The translations under genes and the position numbers were made by a program. This document shows positions 37,331 to 45,895 of a DNA stretch of 45,895 nucleotides, piece after piece. The stretch is from Lysobacterales bacterium (GTDB lineage: Bacteria; Pseudomonadota; Gammaproteobacteria; Xanthomonadales; SZUA-36). Location of the stretch: positions 1-45,895 of the forward strand of contig JABDJL010000196.1 of assembly GCA_013002505.1 (NCBI GenBank), in the 5' to 3' direction. Numbering within the stretch: position 1 is the stretch's first letter; each line of letters starts with the position of its first letter. Below the pieces are notes generated by a model, which saw nothing but the letters and a program-made list of their open reading frames with translations, made no database searches and was not told the origin of the DNA.

Positions 37331-38702
37331 AAATCGTAATTCTCGGAGCCGGCCAGGTCGGTTCGAGCGTGGCGTGGAGCTTGTCCGGTGAAGACAACGA
37401 CATCACCATCGTCGATACGAACAACATGCAACTCAAGCACCTGCAGGACAATCTCGACATCCGCGCAGTTCATGGCCATGCGTCACACCCCAAAGTGCTG
37501 GTCAGGGCGGGGATCGAGGACGCCGACCTGGTGATAGCCGTGACCAATTCCGACGAGGTCAACATGGCTGCCTGCCAGGTTGCTTACACGCTGTACAACA
37601 CACCAACCCGTATTGCGCGGATCCGCTCTGCCGAATACACGGATCACCCGGAATTGTTTTCACGCGAGCACACGCCCATTGATGTCCTGATCAGCCCTGA
37701 ACAGCTGATTACCAAGCATATTTCACGCCTTATTGAATACCCGGGCGCCCTGCAGGTGCTGGATTTTGCCGACGGCCGGCACAGCTGGTCGCGACGCAGG
37801 CAGACGCAGGCGGACTGCTGGTCGGTTCCAAGCTTTACACTTTGCGCCATCACATGCCTTCCGGAACGGATGCGCGGGTTGCGGCCGTTTACCGCCAGGG
37901 CAAACTCATTATCCCGGATGGCGGCACCGTGATCGAGGAAAACGACACGGTATTTTTCCTCGCTGCGCGCAAGCATATCCGCACGGTCATGAAAGAACTG
38001 CGGCCGATGGATCACCCGATCCGCCGCATTATCCTGGCCGGCGGCGGGCACATTGGCGCGGCACTGGCCAGGCGCCTGGAGCCGGACCATCACGTCAAAT
38101 TGATCGAGCGTGATCCCGAACGCGCCGAGCAGATCGCCGAAGATCTCGAAAAGACCATCGTACTGGTTGGCGATTGCGCCGATGAAAACCTGTTGCGCGA
38201 GGAGGCCGTCGAAAACAGCGACGTGTACTGCGTGCTGACCAACGACGACGAGGCCAACATACTTTCATCCCTGCTGGCCAAGTCGATGGGCGTGGAAAAG
38301 GTGATCGCGATCGTCAACCGGCCGGCCTACGTGGATCTCGTTGAAGCCGGCACCATTGATATCGCGGTGTCGCCAGACCAGATCACGATCGGGGCGTTGC
38401 TGACCCATATTCGCCGCGGCAGCATGGTGCGCGTCCATTCATTGAGACGCGGCGCAGCCGAGGCCATCGAGGCGGTCGCACTGGGCGACAAGGGCAGTTC
38501 GCGCGTGGTCGGCCGTGCGCTGGAAGACATCGAACTGCCCGACGGCACGACCATCGTGGCCCTGGTTCGTGGTGATGATGTGATTATCGCCCACCACGAC
38601 ACGGTGATTCGCGAACAGGACCACGTCCTGTTATTCGTGTCTGACAAGGCTCAAATTCCTGCGGTCGAGTCGTTGTTCCAGGTCAGCGCCACGTTCATCT
38701 GA
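37327..38702 (+). pseudogene. trkA: Trk potassium uptake regulator TrkA, split by a frameshift
   Basis: Two frames together make a full TrkA. The first starts at TTG 37327 (an AAGGAG at 37314-37319 supports it; the TTGA overlaps the ntrX stop) and reads [20 protein letters not shown] to [17 protein letters not shown]. From about 37780 the homologous reading continues in another frame ([20 protein letters not shown]), then RRIILAGGGHIGAALARRLE and RGAAEAIEAVALGDK to the end at 38702. Adding one base near 37779 gives exactly 458 residues, the length of E. coli TrkA. TrkA is the cytoplasmic NAD-binding RCK-type subunit that gates TrkH. There is no slippery heptamer. Either the gene is inactivated or the base is missing through a sequencing or assembly error. 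Confidence 0.9.
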
Positions 38703-38716
38703 ATGAGGCCGAGCCA

Positions 38717-40177
38717 GTGAACAACATGCGCTACGCATCCATCCAGCGAATCATCGGCGCGCTGATCGCCCTGTCGAGCATCATGATGATTCCGCCGGCG
38801 CTGGTATCGTGGTGGTTTCACGACCATACGCTCGACCTGTTTCTTGTCAGCGCCGCCATCCTGCTGGTATCTGGCCTGATCATTTTCTTGCCGGTGCGTT
38901 CGGTCAACCACGAGTTGCGGGTACGCGATGGCTTCCTGATTGTCGTGTGTTGCTGGCTGGCCCTGGCCCTGGTCGGTGCCCTGCCATTCCTGCTGCTGGC
39001 CACGCCGCAACTGTCATACGTAGACGCGCTGTTTGAGTCGATGTCGGGACTGACCACCACGGGCGCAACCATCCTGACCAACATTGACGCCATGCCGCGG
39101 GGCATTCTGTTTTACCGCCAGCAGCTGCAGTGGCTGGGCGGCATGGGCATAATCGTACTGGCCGTCGCGATCCTGCCGATGCTGCGTGTTGGCGGCATGC
39201 AGTTGTACCGGGCGGAAACGCCCGGCCCACTGAAAGACAGCAAGCTGACACCGCGCATCACCGAGACCGCCAAGGCCTTGTGGCTGATTTACCTGGGAAT
39301 AACCGTGGTCTGCTCATTGGCCTACTGGCTGGCCGGAATGAGCTTATTTGACGCCGTTTGCCATGCGTTCAGCACCGTGGCAATCGGTGGCTTCTCGACC
39401 CACGACGCCAGCCTGGCCTGGTTTGACAACCCCACCATTGAGCTGATCGCCGTGCTATTCATGATGATCGCGGGGATCAATTTTGCGCTGCATTTTTCTG
39501 CCTGGCGCAAGGCCAGTTCGCAGCCATACTTCAATGATCCTGAACTGAAAGTATATGCTGCCCTGTTGTTCGGGCTGGCCTTGCTGGCCAGTTTTGCGCT
39601 GTACCTGAACGGCACCTACGAAACGATGGGCGAAGCCATTCGCTACGCCGGTTTCCAGGTTGTATCGGCCATGACCACAACCGGTTTCACGACCACCACA
39701 TTTTCAGAATGGTCAGGCTTTGTACCGATCCTGATGATGTGCGTGGCGTTTATCGGTGGCTGCGCGGGTTCAACGGCCGGCGGCATGAAAGTCATCAGGA
39801 TTATCCTGTTATACCGCCAGGCAGCGCGCGAGATTCAACGCCTGATTCATCCGCATGCCGTCATTCCGGTAAAGGTTGGCGGGCAAAAAACCTCTCCCTC
39901 GGTGATGGACGCGGTTTGGGGATTTTTCTTCCTGTATATCGCGACTTTCGCACTGATCACGGTACTGCTTAACGCCACCGGCATCGATTCGGTGACTGCT
40001 TTTTCAGCCGCAGCGGCTTCGATCACCAACCTCGGCCCGGGACTGTCGGAGGTCGGCGCGAATTATTCAGCGCTCAATGCACCGGCTAAGCTGGTACTGA
40101 GTTTTGCCATGCTGGCGGGAAGGCTCGAAATCTATACCTTGCTGGTTTTGCTGACGCCCGCGTTCTGGCGCGACTAA
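38717..40177 (+). CDS. trkH: Trk system potassium uptake protein TrkH
   Basis: A protein of 486 residues (E. coli TrkH 483) in the inner membrane. Four pore-loop segments with the selectivity-filter glycines are visible: MSGLTTTGATIL, FSTVAIGGFSTHDAS, MTTTGFTTTTFSEW and SITNLGPGLSEVG, plus GGCAGSTAGGMKVIRI. It conducts K+ uptake under control of TrkA. The start is a GTG with a GAGG about nine bases upstream; the ATG at 38726 is too far from it. It lies 14 bases after trkA, so it belongs to the same unit as ntrYX-trkA. Confidence 0.95.
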   Translation: MNNMRYASIQRIIGALIALSSIMMIPPALVSWWFHDHTLDLFLVSAAILLVSGLIIFLPVRSVNHELRVRDGFLIVVCCWLALALVGALPFLLLATPQLSYVDALFESMSGLTTTGATILTNIDAMPRGILFYRQQLQWLGGMGIIVLAVAILPMLRVGGMQLYRAETPGPLKDSKLTPRITETAKALWLIYLGITVVCSLAYWLAGMSLFDAVCHAFSTVAIGGFSTHDASLAWFDNPTIELIAVLFMMIAGINFALHFSAWRKASSQPYFNDPELKVYAALLFGLALLASFALYLNGTYETMGEAIRYAGFQVVSAMTTTGFTTTTFSEWSGFVPILMMCVAFIGGCAGSTAGGMKVIRIILLYRQAAREIQRLIHPHAVIPVKVGGQKTSPSVMDAVWGFFFLYIATFALITVLLNATGIDSVTAFSAAAASITNLGPGLSEVGANYSALNAPAKLVLSFAMLAGRLEIYTLLVLLTPAFWRD

Positions 40178-40265
40178 GGGTTCTTTCGCCTGCGGCTGGC
40201 TTTAGCGAGCGAAACAAAAAAACATGAAAGTAAAAACCGATCGGCGAAGCAAGAAAAAATATAAT

Positions 40266-41153
40266 TTAAGGTGAATAAAACCGCGGCTCACCTTCGGGGC
40301 GCGACTTGAAACGCTTGTAAGCCCAAAGGTATTGCGCTGGATCGATGGCGATGCATTTTTCGACGCCGCGGTTCATGGCAGCAAGTGAACGATCGAGATC
40401 CTCTGAATAAAACGCCTCTTCAGCCGGAACCAGGTGTACCTGGTAGCGTGAGTCCGCTGTGCGGCGGCAAACCGCGAACAGTGCTGCGCAGCCGGTCTGC
40501 CTACACAACCTGGATGCCAGGACCGGCGTATCGGCCTGCACACCGAAAAAAGGCGCAAACCTCCCGTCCCCGTCCGATGGATCCTGGTCGGGCAGGATCA
40601 GGACATTGTGGTTGGCTTTGAGCGCTTTTAATAAAACGCGGATCCCGGCGCTCGAGGTAGGCGCCATGGTGCCGCCAAATCGTTGCCGCTTGCGCAGCAG
40701 TTTTTCGTCAAACTCAGGGTAACGACCCGGCTTGTACAGCGAGTACATCTTCAGGTCCTGGTTCAGCCACAACTGCAGCAGTTCCCAGGATCCCGAATGC
40801 GGCACCAGGAACATTACGCCCTTGCCCTTGCTTCGCGCATCTTCGAGGTGTTCAAGCCCCGCCGCCGGCTTGAACTGCGCCATTAAGCGACCGCGGCTCC
40901 AGTACCAGGCGATGCCGGTCTCGAGGGCAAGCAAGACGTAGTGACGCATGCTTTCACGAGCCAGCTTTTGCCGGTCGCGCGGCGTCATGTCCGGGTAACA
41001 GGCCGACAGGTTGCGCAGCGTGCTGGCGCGCTTGGTTTTCGATGCGCGCCAGGTCAGCCAGCCCAACGGGCGCGAAAGCACTGCCAGCAACCCGGTAGAA
41101 AACAGGCTGATAAGCCTGACAACGCCACTGAATAAAAGAAACTTCAGCGACAC
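40266..41153 (-). CDS. LpxL/HtrB-family lysophospholipid or lipid A acyltransferase
   Basis: A protein of 295 residues with an N-terminal membrane anchor (LLFSGVVRLISLFSTGLLAVL) and the HX4E acyltransferase signature HSGSWE (His119, Glu124) in VMFLVPHSGSWELLQLWL. The family blocks KRASTLRNLSACYPDM, LYKPGRYPEFDEKLLRKR, VLILPDQDPSDGDGRFAPFFG and YLWAYKRFKSRPEGE follow. Enzymes of this family add a secondary acyl chain to Kdo2-lipid A or act on other glycolipids at the inner face of the inner membrane. Which acyl donor is used cannot be told. It is convergent with trkH, with 88 AT-rich bases between them, and divergent from dtd. Confidence 0.88.
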   Translation of the reverse strand: MSLKFLLFSGVVRLISLFSTGLLAVLSRPLGWLTWRASKTKRASTLRNLSACYPDMTPRDRQKLARESMRHYVLLALETGIAWYWSRGRLMAQFKPAAGLEHLEDARSKGKGVMFLVPHSGSWELLQLWLNQDLKMYSLYKPGRYPEFDEKLLRKRQRFGGTMAPTSSAGIRVLLKALKANHNVLILPDQDPSDGDGRFAPFFGVQADTPVLASRLCRQTGCAALFAVCRRTADSRYQVHLVPAEEAFYSEDLDRSLAAMNRGVEKCIAIDPAQYLWAYKRFKSRPEGEPRFYSP

Positions 41154-41232
41154 GATTCGCCCCGCACTCCGGTCACAGCCGGTTTTGTGCTGTTAGCATA
41201 AGCAAAAGGCAAATCGCAGGATTTGTAAATCG

Positions 41233-41703
41233 ATGATTGCATTGTTGCAAAGAGTATCGGAAGCCAGCGTTGTTGTTAATGACGGTTTGCATGGAGACCA
41301 ATGTGTCGGGTCCATCGGGTCCGGCATTCTGGGGCTGGTTGCCGTTGAGCGTGGCGATACCAAGGCGCAGGCTGACCGGCTTCTGCAGCGCATCATTGCC
41401 TACCGGGTGTTCGAAGACAATGACGGTAAAATGAACCTGGACCTACGCCAGCACGGTGGCGAACTGATGCTGGTGTCACAATTTACATTGGCCGCAAACA
41501 CCAACAAGGGTAATCGCGCCAGTTTTACCGGCGCCGCTCACCCGCATGAAGGCCGGCGCTTGTTTGAATACCTGCTTGCCGGTGCGAACCGCGCCCTGGG
41601 TAAATGCGAAACCGGGCGCTTTGGCGCTCACATGCAGGTTCACCTGGTCAATGACGGTCCGGTCACATTCTGGCTGAGGGTGCCACCTGCGGATGAGAAG
41701 TGA
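41233..41703 (+). CDS. dtd: D-aminoacyl-tRNA deacylase
   Basis: A protein of 156 residues (E. coli Dtd 145). It hydrolyses D-amino acids from mischarged tRNA. It starts [15 protein letters not shown]. The two family signatures are present: the catalytic-site [17 protein letters not shown] and the cross-subunit Gly-Pro motif in [10 protein letters not shown]. It is a single gene between two divergent or convergent neighbours; the following 178 bases to the ntrC stop hold no gene. Confidence 0.95.
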   Translation: MIALLQRVSEASVVVNDGLHGDQCVGSIGSGILGLVAVERGDTKAQADRLLQRIIAYRVFEDNDGKMNLDLRQHGGELMLVSQFTLAANTNKGNRASFTGAAHPHEGRRLFEYLLAGANRALGKCETGRFGAHMQVHLVNDGPVTFWLRVPPADEK

Positions 41704-41881
41704 CGGGTGACACATAGAATCCCGAAAGTTTCCTGCTACCCATCAGCTACTTCCAGCCCACGATTTTGGTCATCGCTTCCAGAAATCGAAAAGACTGAGC
41801 TAAATTCCGAAATTTGCCTTTTTAGCGAAATTCGCGGTTTCCTGTATCGCGATTTGGTCCTCACGCCCGTCGCCCATTCAC

Positions 41882-43276
41882 TTATTCAGAAACGGCCTTG
41901 AGTTTTCGTGACAGGGTGTTTCTGCCCACGCCGAGCACTTTTGCGGCTTCAACACGCTTTCCGTCGGTGTAAGCCAGGGCGCTTCGGAACAAGGCCTGTT
42001 CAAGCTTTTCACGCGCCTCGGCCATCAGGTCTTCGGTGCCCTGCGCCAGTTCAAGGTCAGCCCAATGCTTGAGGCTGTTTTCCCAGTCATCGCTGTTGCG
42101 GGCTGCGGCGCTTGCGCCGTCCCCCGGTATGTCCTCAGGTAACACCTGCTCACCGGGCGCCATGACACAAATGTGTTGACACAAATTCTGTAACTGGCGG
42201 ACATTTCCCGGCCAGGGCATGCCTTCAAGTACGCGAATGGTTTCCGGACGCAGGCGTTTCTCCTCCAGCCCCATCTCGGCGGCGGAACGCTTCAGGAAAT
42301 GCCTGGCCAGTTGCGCAATGTCTTCCTGCCTTTCCCGCAACGCAGGCAAGCGGATATTGATGACATTCAGGCGATGAAACAGGTCCTCGCGAAATGTGCC
42401 GATGCGGATTTTCTGCTCCAGGTCCTGGTGGGTTGCGGCAATGATGCGCACATCCGCCCGCAACAGGTCGCGGCCGCCAACCCGGTAATAATCGCCCTCA
42501 GCCAGAACCCGCAGCAAACGGGTCTGCAATGGCAGGGGCATGTCGCCGATCTCGTCCAGGAACAGCGTCCCGCCAGCGGCCTCCTCGAAGCGCCCGGCGC
42601 GGCGCGCATGCGCACCGGTAAAAGCACCGCGTTCATGGCCAAACAATTCGGATTCGAGCAAGTCCGCCGGCACGGCAGCGGTGTTTATGGCTACGAACCT
42701 TCCCTTGCTGCGCGGGCTGTGGTCGTGCAGCGCCCTCGCCAAAAGCTCTTTGCCGGTGCCTGTTTCACCGGTGATCAACACACTGATTTCCGAGCGCGAC
42801 AGGCGGCCAACGGTCCTGAAGACTTCCTGCATTGCCGCCGAATCGCCGATCAGGCGGTTGCGGGGTGCCTGCGTCTCGGACACCTCAACTGAACCGTTTC
42901 CAGCCAGTGCGCGTTTAACGACGCTGAGCACCTGCTGAAGGTCAAAGGGCTTGGCTATGTAGTCAAACACTCCTTGCTTGAATGCCGTAACCGCCTGGTC
43001 GAGGTCAGAGAACGCGGTCATGGCGATCACCGGGACATCATGCCCGGCCGATTTCAGGTCACCCAGCAACTCAAGTCCATCTGCATCGGGAAGGTGAATG
43101 TCAGTGACCAGCAATTCGGGCTGCATTTGTTCCAGCGCCGTGCGAACGCTGGCCAGGTCACTGAACGCGGTTACCTGGTAACCGGCTCTGCCGAGGGCGC
43201 GCTCGAGTACAAAACGGATGGCCTCGTCGTCGTCAACGACCCACACGGTTTCCCTGCTGGCAGAAGAATCATTCAT
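41882..43276 (-). CDS. ntrC: Nitrogen regulation response regulator NtrC (GlnG)
   Basis: A protein of 464 residues. The receiver carries WVVDDDEAIR and phosphorylation site Asp59 (LLVTDIHLPD), with Lys in YIAKPFDL. The sigma-54 AAA+ domain is complete: Walker A GETGTGKE, GAFTGA in FGHERGAFTGAHARR, Walker B GGTLFLDEIGDM, sensor ATHQDL, and arginine region FREDLFHRLNV. The Fis-type DNA-binding helix-turn-helix is RVEAAKVLGVGRNTLSRKL. Phosphorylated by NtrB, it activates glnA and other nitrogen-limitation genes. The ATG at 43276 lies five bases after the ntrB stop; the longer frame to 43324 would overlap ntrB. Confidence 0.96.
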   Translation of the reverse strand: MNDSSASRETVWVVDDDEAIRFVLERALGRAGYQVTAFSDLASVRTALEQMQPELLVTDIHLPDADGLELLGDLKSAGHDVPVIAMTAFSDLDQAVTAFKQGVFDYIAKPFDLQQVLSVVKRALAGNGSVEVSETQAPRNRLIGDSAAMQEVFRTVGRLSRSEISVLITGETGTGKELLARALHDHSPRSKGRFVAINTAAVPADLLESELFGHERGAFTGAHARRAGRFEEAAGGTLFLDEIGDMPLPLQTRLLRVLAEGDYYRVGGRDLLRADVRIIAATHQDLEQKIRIGTFREDLFHRLNVINIRLPALRERQEDIAQLARHFLKRSAAEMGLEEKRLRPETIRVLEGMPWPGNVRQLQNLCQHICVMAPGEQVLPEDIPGDGASAAARNSDDWENSLKHWADLELAQGTEDLMAEAREKLEQALFRSALAYTDGKRVEAAKVLGVGRNTLSRKLKAVSE

Positions 43277-43281
43277 GGCGC

Positions 43282-44280
43282 TCAATCGGCATTGAAAGTC
43301 AAAGGAAGTCGCAGGCTGAAGCAACTGCCAGGCTGTGCTTCCCGGTACGTGATCAGGCCGCCATGCGCTGCGGCAATCTGCTGTGATATGGCCAGCCCCA
43401 GCCCTGTTCCGTCACGCCTGCCGGTCACCAGTGGAAGAAACAACATGGGCCGCAGGTGTTCGGGTACGCCATCGCCATCATCGGCTACATCCACCCGGAT
43501 GGACATGCTCTGACCCGCCTGCAACAGGCTGGCGCCGTGCTCGATTCGGGTGCGGATCGCGATCCGCTCAGCGTTCGCCTGGTGGGCGTTCATCACCAGG
43601 TTCAGCATGACCTGGCGCAACGCCTGCTCGTCGGCACTGAATTGCGGAATACTGGGGTCATAGTCGCGAACCACGTGACATGAACCGGCCGTTTCCGCGT
43701 TCAACAGGTCGATTGCCTCGTCGCAGGCGCGATGGATATCGACTTCTGCGCGTTGCACCTGCTGGTGCCCGAAGCGGCGGATTAACTCATCAATACGATC
43801 CACTTCGCGCATGATCAGTCGCGCCAGAGTACCCAACTCCTGTTCGCCGAGTTCCTCGGCCATCATTTGTGCCGCACCCCGAATGCCACCCAGTGGGTTT
43901 CGGATTTCATGGCCCAGGTTTCTTCGAAGCAGGTCGAGCATGCCGGTCTGTACTTCCCGCTGTGCCAGTTGCTGGCGCTGGTGCTCCCATCGCAGGTCAT
44001 AAAGCTCAAGCAGAACGTGCCGGTTCTCGAACGGCTGAATGTTGCAGTCATAAACCCCACCGGCCAGGCGGCATTCGAGCACGTGCCGGCGACGCTGATC
44101 GGACCTGCTGTCGGACACTGCGTGACGAAGGTCATCGGGAACCAGGCCGATTTCAGAAAACCCTGCACCACTGGCGCGGTCACGACCTGTGCCGAGGCAC
44201 TGTTCTGCCGCTCCATTCATTTGGCAGATCCGGTCGTTTTCGTCCAGTTCGACCACGGCAGTGTCCAGGGCTTCAATCAA
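43282..44280 (-). CDS. ntrB: Nitrogen regulation sensor kinase NtrB (GlnL)
   Basis: A protein of about 332 residues without membrane segments: PAS domain in the first 100 residues (DTAVVELDENDRICQMNGAA), H-box NLGHEIRNPLGGIRGAAQMM with His124, N-box QVMLNLVMNAHQAN, and G-boxes DDGDGVP and GTGLGLAISQQI. It phosphorylates or dephosphorylates NtrC under control of PII. The only standard start codon after the upstream in-frame stop is TTG at 44280, with an AGGA about ten bases before it. An unusual start upstream is possible. The gene order glnA, DUF4124, ntrB, ntrC is conserved. Confidence 0.93.
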   Translation of the reverse strand: MIEALDTAVVELDENDRICQMNGAAEQCLGTGRDRASGAGFSEIGLVPDDLRHAVSDSRSDQRRRHVLECRLAGGVYDCNIQPFENRHVLLELYDLRWEHQRQQLAQREVQTGMLDLLRRNLGHEIRNPLGGIRGAAQMMAEELGEQELGTLARLIMREVDRIDELIRRFGHQQVQRAEVDIHRACDEAIDLLNAETAGSCHVVRDYDPSIPQFSADEQALRQVMLNLVMNAHQANAERIAIRTRIEHGASLLQAGQSMSIRVDVADDGDGVPEHLRPMLFLPLVTGRRDGTGLGLAISQQIAAAHGGLITYREAQPGSCFSLRLPLTFNAD

Positions 44281-44297
44281 ATTCGTGCTGATCCTGG

Positions 44298-44912
44298 CTA
44301 GTTACCACCCGGGTTACCCCCGCTATTACTGGGGTTGTTGGGATTGTTGCGATTCGCAGGGAAATTAATCGACTGCTGCTTGATGTAAAACGTGACGGTC
44401 GGACTGGTAGCTACCTTGCGGTTTTTATTGTCGAAAAGCTCGGCCCTGACTTTATGCTCGCCACGGTCCAGCTCCGTAAAAACCGACACCGGCGAGTTGG
44501 TCGCAGGTTGCGCCTTACCGTCCAGGTAAACGATGACACTCATGCCAGCCTGCAACTGGTACTGCGTATCCCATGCAATCGTTGCCGTGTTGTCGGTGCC
44601 CCACAGGGATTCATCCTGTTGCGGCGAAACAATGGCAAAATCGCGGTAGCTGCGCCGTAAATCGCGTATCGATGTGACTTCCGGCTCACCCTCCTCGCTG
44701 GCCTGTTCAGCCGTTCTGCGCCCCACCGGCGCCTGTTGCGGGGAAATAATACTCAACCCGGGTAATTCGACCGGTACGGAATCGGAGTCCGGCGGCTGGT
44801 CGGTGTAAGTGACGTTGCCATTTTCATCAACGACCTTGTAAACCTCGGCGATGGCCGGCATGCACAGCAACACCAGCGCAAAAATAAATACTCGGATGGC
44901 ATGATCCTTCAT
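44298..44912 (-). CDS. Exported DUF4124 protein between glnA and ntrB
   Basis: A protein of 204 residues with a signal peptide (AIRVFIFALVLLCMPAIA), the DUF4124 domain directly after it (EVYKVVDENGNVTYTDQPP), and a beta-rich middle region (ATIAWDTQYQLQAGMSVIVY, ELDRGEHKVRAELFDNKN). A low-complexity Asn/Pro/Gly/Ser tail (NRNNPNNPSNSGGNPGGN) ends it. An AAGGAG six bases before the ATG at 44912 supports the start. Its function is unknown; its place in the nitrogen operon is conserved in several Gammaproteobacteria. Confidence 0.88.
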   Translation of the reverse strand: MKDHAIRVFIFALVLLCMPAIAEVYKVVDENGNVTYTDQPPDSDSVPVELPGLSIISPQQAPVGRRTAEQASEEGEPEVTSIRDLRRSYRDFAIVSPQQDESLWGTDNTATIAWDTQYQLQAGMSVIVYLDGKAQPATNSPVSVFTELDRGEHKVRAELFDNKNRKVATSPTVTFYIKQQSINFPANRNNPNNPSNSGGNPGGN

Positions 44913-44931
44913 GTGTAACTCCTTGCATCAT

Positions 44932-44955
44932 TGGCCGGGGCGCGTACCCCGGCCA
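44932..44955 (-). other. GC-rich hairpin between glnA and the DUF4124 gene
   Basis: A perfect 9-bp stem TGGCCGGGG/CCCCGGCCA with a 6-base loop lies 53 bases after the glnA stop and just upstream of the ribosome site of the DUF4124 gene. On the minus strand it is not followed by a T-run, so it would be at most a partial terminator, or an RNA stabiliser that sets glnA above the downstream ntrBC. Confidence 0.5.
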
Positions 44956-45007
44956 GTTGTCCGAAACATCCTGCCATCGCGTGGTTCATCGAGGGCCTGA
45001 TACTCCC

Positions 45008-45895
45008 TTAGACAGAATAGTACATGTCGAATTCCACCGGGTGCGTGGACATTCTGAAGCGCGTGACTTCTTCCATCTTCAGGGCAATGTATCCGTCGAT
45101 AAGGTCATCACTGAAAACACCACCGGCTTTCAGGAAATCACGATCGGCATCGAGAGCATCCAGGGCCTGGTCGAGACTGTGGCACACGGTCGGGATGTTC
45201 TTCTCCTCCTCCGGAGGCAGATCATAGAGATCCTTGTCGAGCGGCCCACCCGGATCAATCTTGTTTATGATGCCGTCGAGGCCGGCCATCATCATCGCCG
45301 CAAAGGTGTAGTAGGCGTTCCCGGCCGGGTCACCAAAGCGAACTTCAATACGCCGCGCCTTGGGGCTCGCGACATGTGGAATGCGGCAGGACGCGGAGCG
45401 GTTGCGTGCCGAGTAAGCCAGCATGACCGGCGCCTCAAAGCCAGGCACCAGGCGCTTGTAGCTGTTGGTCGAGGCGTTCGCAAACGCGTTAATGGCGCGC
45501 GCGTGCTTGAATATTCCGCCGATGTAGTGCAATGCGGTCTTCGACAGCCCACCGTATTCTTCGCCGGCGAACAGGTTGTTGCCGCCCTTAACCAGTGACT
45601 GGTGCACGTGCATACCGGAGCCGTTGTCACCGACCAGCGGCTTGGGCATGAAAGTGGCGGTCTTGCCATAGCTGTGCGCGACGTTATGCACGCAATACTT
45701 CAGTACCTGCACTTCGTCGGCCTTGCGCACCAGTGTGTTGAAGGCTACGCCGATTTCACACTGGCCGGCGGTCGCGACTTCGTGGTGGTGCACCTCGACC
45801 TTGAGGCCCATTTCTTCCATCGCCAGGCACATCGCCGAACGGATGTCATGCAGCGAATCGACTGGCGGTACCGGGAAGTAACCGCCCTTGACGCC
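45008..45895 (-). CDS. glnA: Glutamine synthetase type I, C-terminal part (cut by right edge)
   Basis: The last 295 residues of GlnA, entering from the right edge in frame ([17 protein letters not shown]); E. coli GlnA has 469 in all. Visible are [16 protein letters not shown], the ATP-site [58 protein letters not shown], and the adenylylation region [11 protein letters not shown] with its tyrosine. It ends DMYYSV. The tyrosine marks the GSI-beta subtype controlled by GlnE. It makes glutamine from glutamate, ammonia and ATP. The promoter lies outside the window. Confidence 0.97.
   Translation of the reverse strand, partial: GVKGGYFPVPPVDSLHDIRSAMCLAMEEMGLKVEVHHHEVATAGQCEIGVAFNTLVRKADEVQVLKYCVHNVAHSYGKTATFMPKPLVGDNGSGMHVHQSLVKGGNNLFAGEEYGGLSKTALHYIGGIFKHARAINAFANASTNSYKRLVPGFEAPVMLAYSARNRSASCRIPHVASPKARRIEVRFGDPAGNAYYTFAAMMMAGLDGIINKIDPGGPLDKDLYDLPPEEEKNIPTVCHSLDQALDALDADRDFLKAGGVFSDDLIDGYIALKMEEVTRFRMSTHPVEFDMYYSV

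Noticed and set aside
41704-41881. Possible small gene or terminator between dtd and ntrC
   Set aside because: The open frame has no ribosome site or family resemblance, and the imperfect inverted repeat around 41828-41854 has a bulge and no convincing T-run.

Overview
The window is a gene-dense stretch of a GC-rich gammaproteobacterial chromosome, probably from a free-living (perhaps marine) lineage. The evidence is gene content and order: slt/NAD-epimerase/cca, engB next to cytochrome c4 and dsbA, polA next to a DUF2782 gene, topA-tsaC-hemF, smg-dprA, a LysM gene divergent from def-fmt-rsmB, ntrYX-trkAH, and glnA-DUF4124-ntrBC are all arrangements known from Gammaproteobacteria. A VPS10/sortilin-like exported protein and TolB-like/TPR membrane proteins recall Woeseia- or Wenzhouxiangella-like groups, but this placement is inference. 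I saw no rRNA, tRNA, CRISPR array, prophage or insertion sequence.

Layout. Positions 1-6002 hold an accessory block: two closely related membrane TolB-like/TPR proteins on the minus strand (the first cut by the window edge) on either side of a large exported beta-propeller protein on the plus strand. Positions 6052-10551 hold a pteridine-reductase-like SDR divergent from a MidA/NDUFAF7-like methyltransferase and a VanZ-like protein, then a minus-strand operon slt-epimerase-cca that ends by overlapping the VanZ gene. Positions 12629-18661 hold a TSUP permease, dsbA and cytochrome c4, engB, hemB-aroE, trmH and a lone TRAP small permease. Positions 19078-23928 hold DUF2782, polA, a cold-shock/DUF1294 membrane protein, a 416-base noncoding stretch, and hemF. 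Positions 23925-28865 hold topA-tsaC-hemF, smg and dprA. Positions 29004-33099 hold the LysM gene divergent from def-fmt-rsmB. Positions 33053-40177 form a tightly overlapping series: a DUF4390 lipoprotein, ntrY, ntrX, trkA and trkH. The right end has a lipid A-type acyltransferase, dtd, and the nitrogen regulon core ntrC-ntrB-DUF4124-glnA, with glnA cut by the right edge.

How the genes work together. Most are housekeeping: haem synthesis (hemB, hemF), shikimate (aroE), initiator tRNA formylation and deformylation (fmt, def), RNA modification (rsmB, trmH, tsaC, cca), DNA metabolism (polA, topA, dprA) and the envelope (slt, LysM protein, acyltransferase). Two nitrogen-type two-component systems lie about 4.5 kb apart: a canonical NtrBC next to glnA, and an NtrYX pair coupled to the TrkAH potassium uptake genes.

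Most notable points. (1) The noncoding stretch downstream of polA and the cold-shock gene folds into three hairpins with C/U-rich loops followed by a strong intrinsic terminator, and looks like an undescribed small RNA in a place comparable to Spot 42 or ErsA. (2) NtrX has lost the GAFTGA loop, the Walker A lysine and the Walker B aspartate but keeps its receiver and Fis-type DNA-binding domains. (3) trkA is split by a single-base frameshift. (4) The two TolB-like/TPR paralogues share even their leader sequence.
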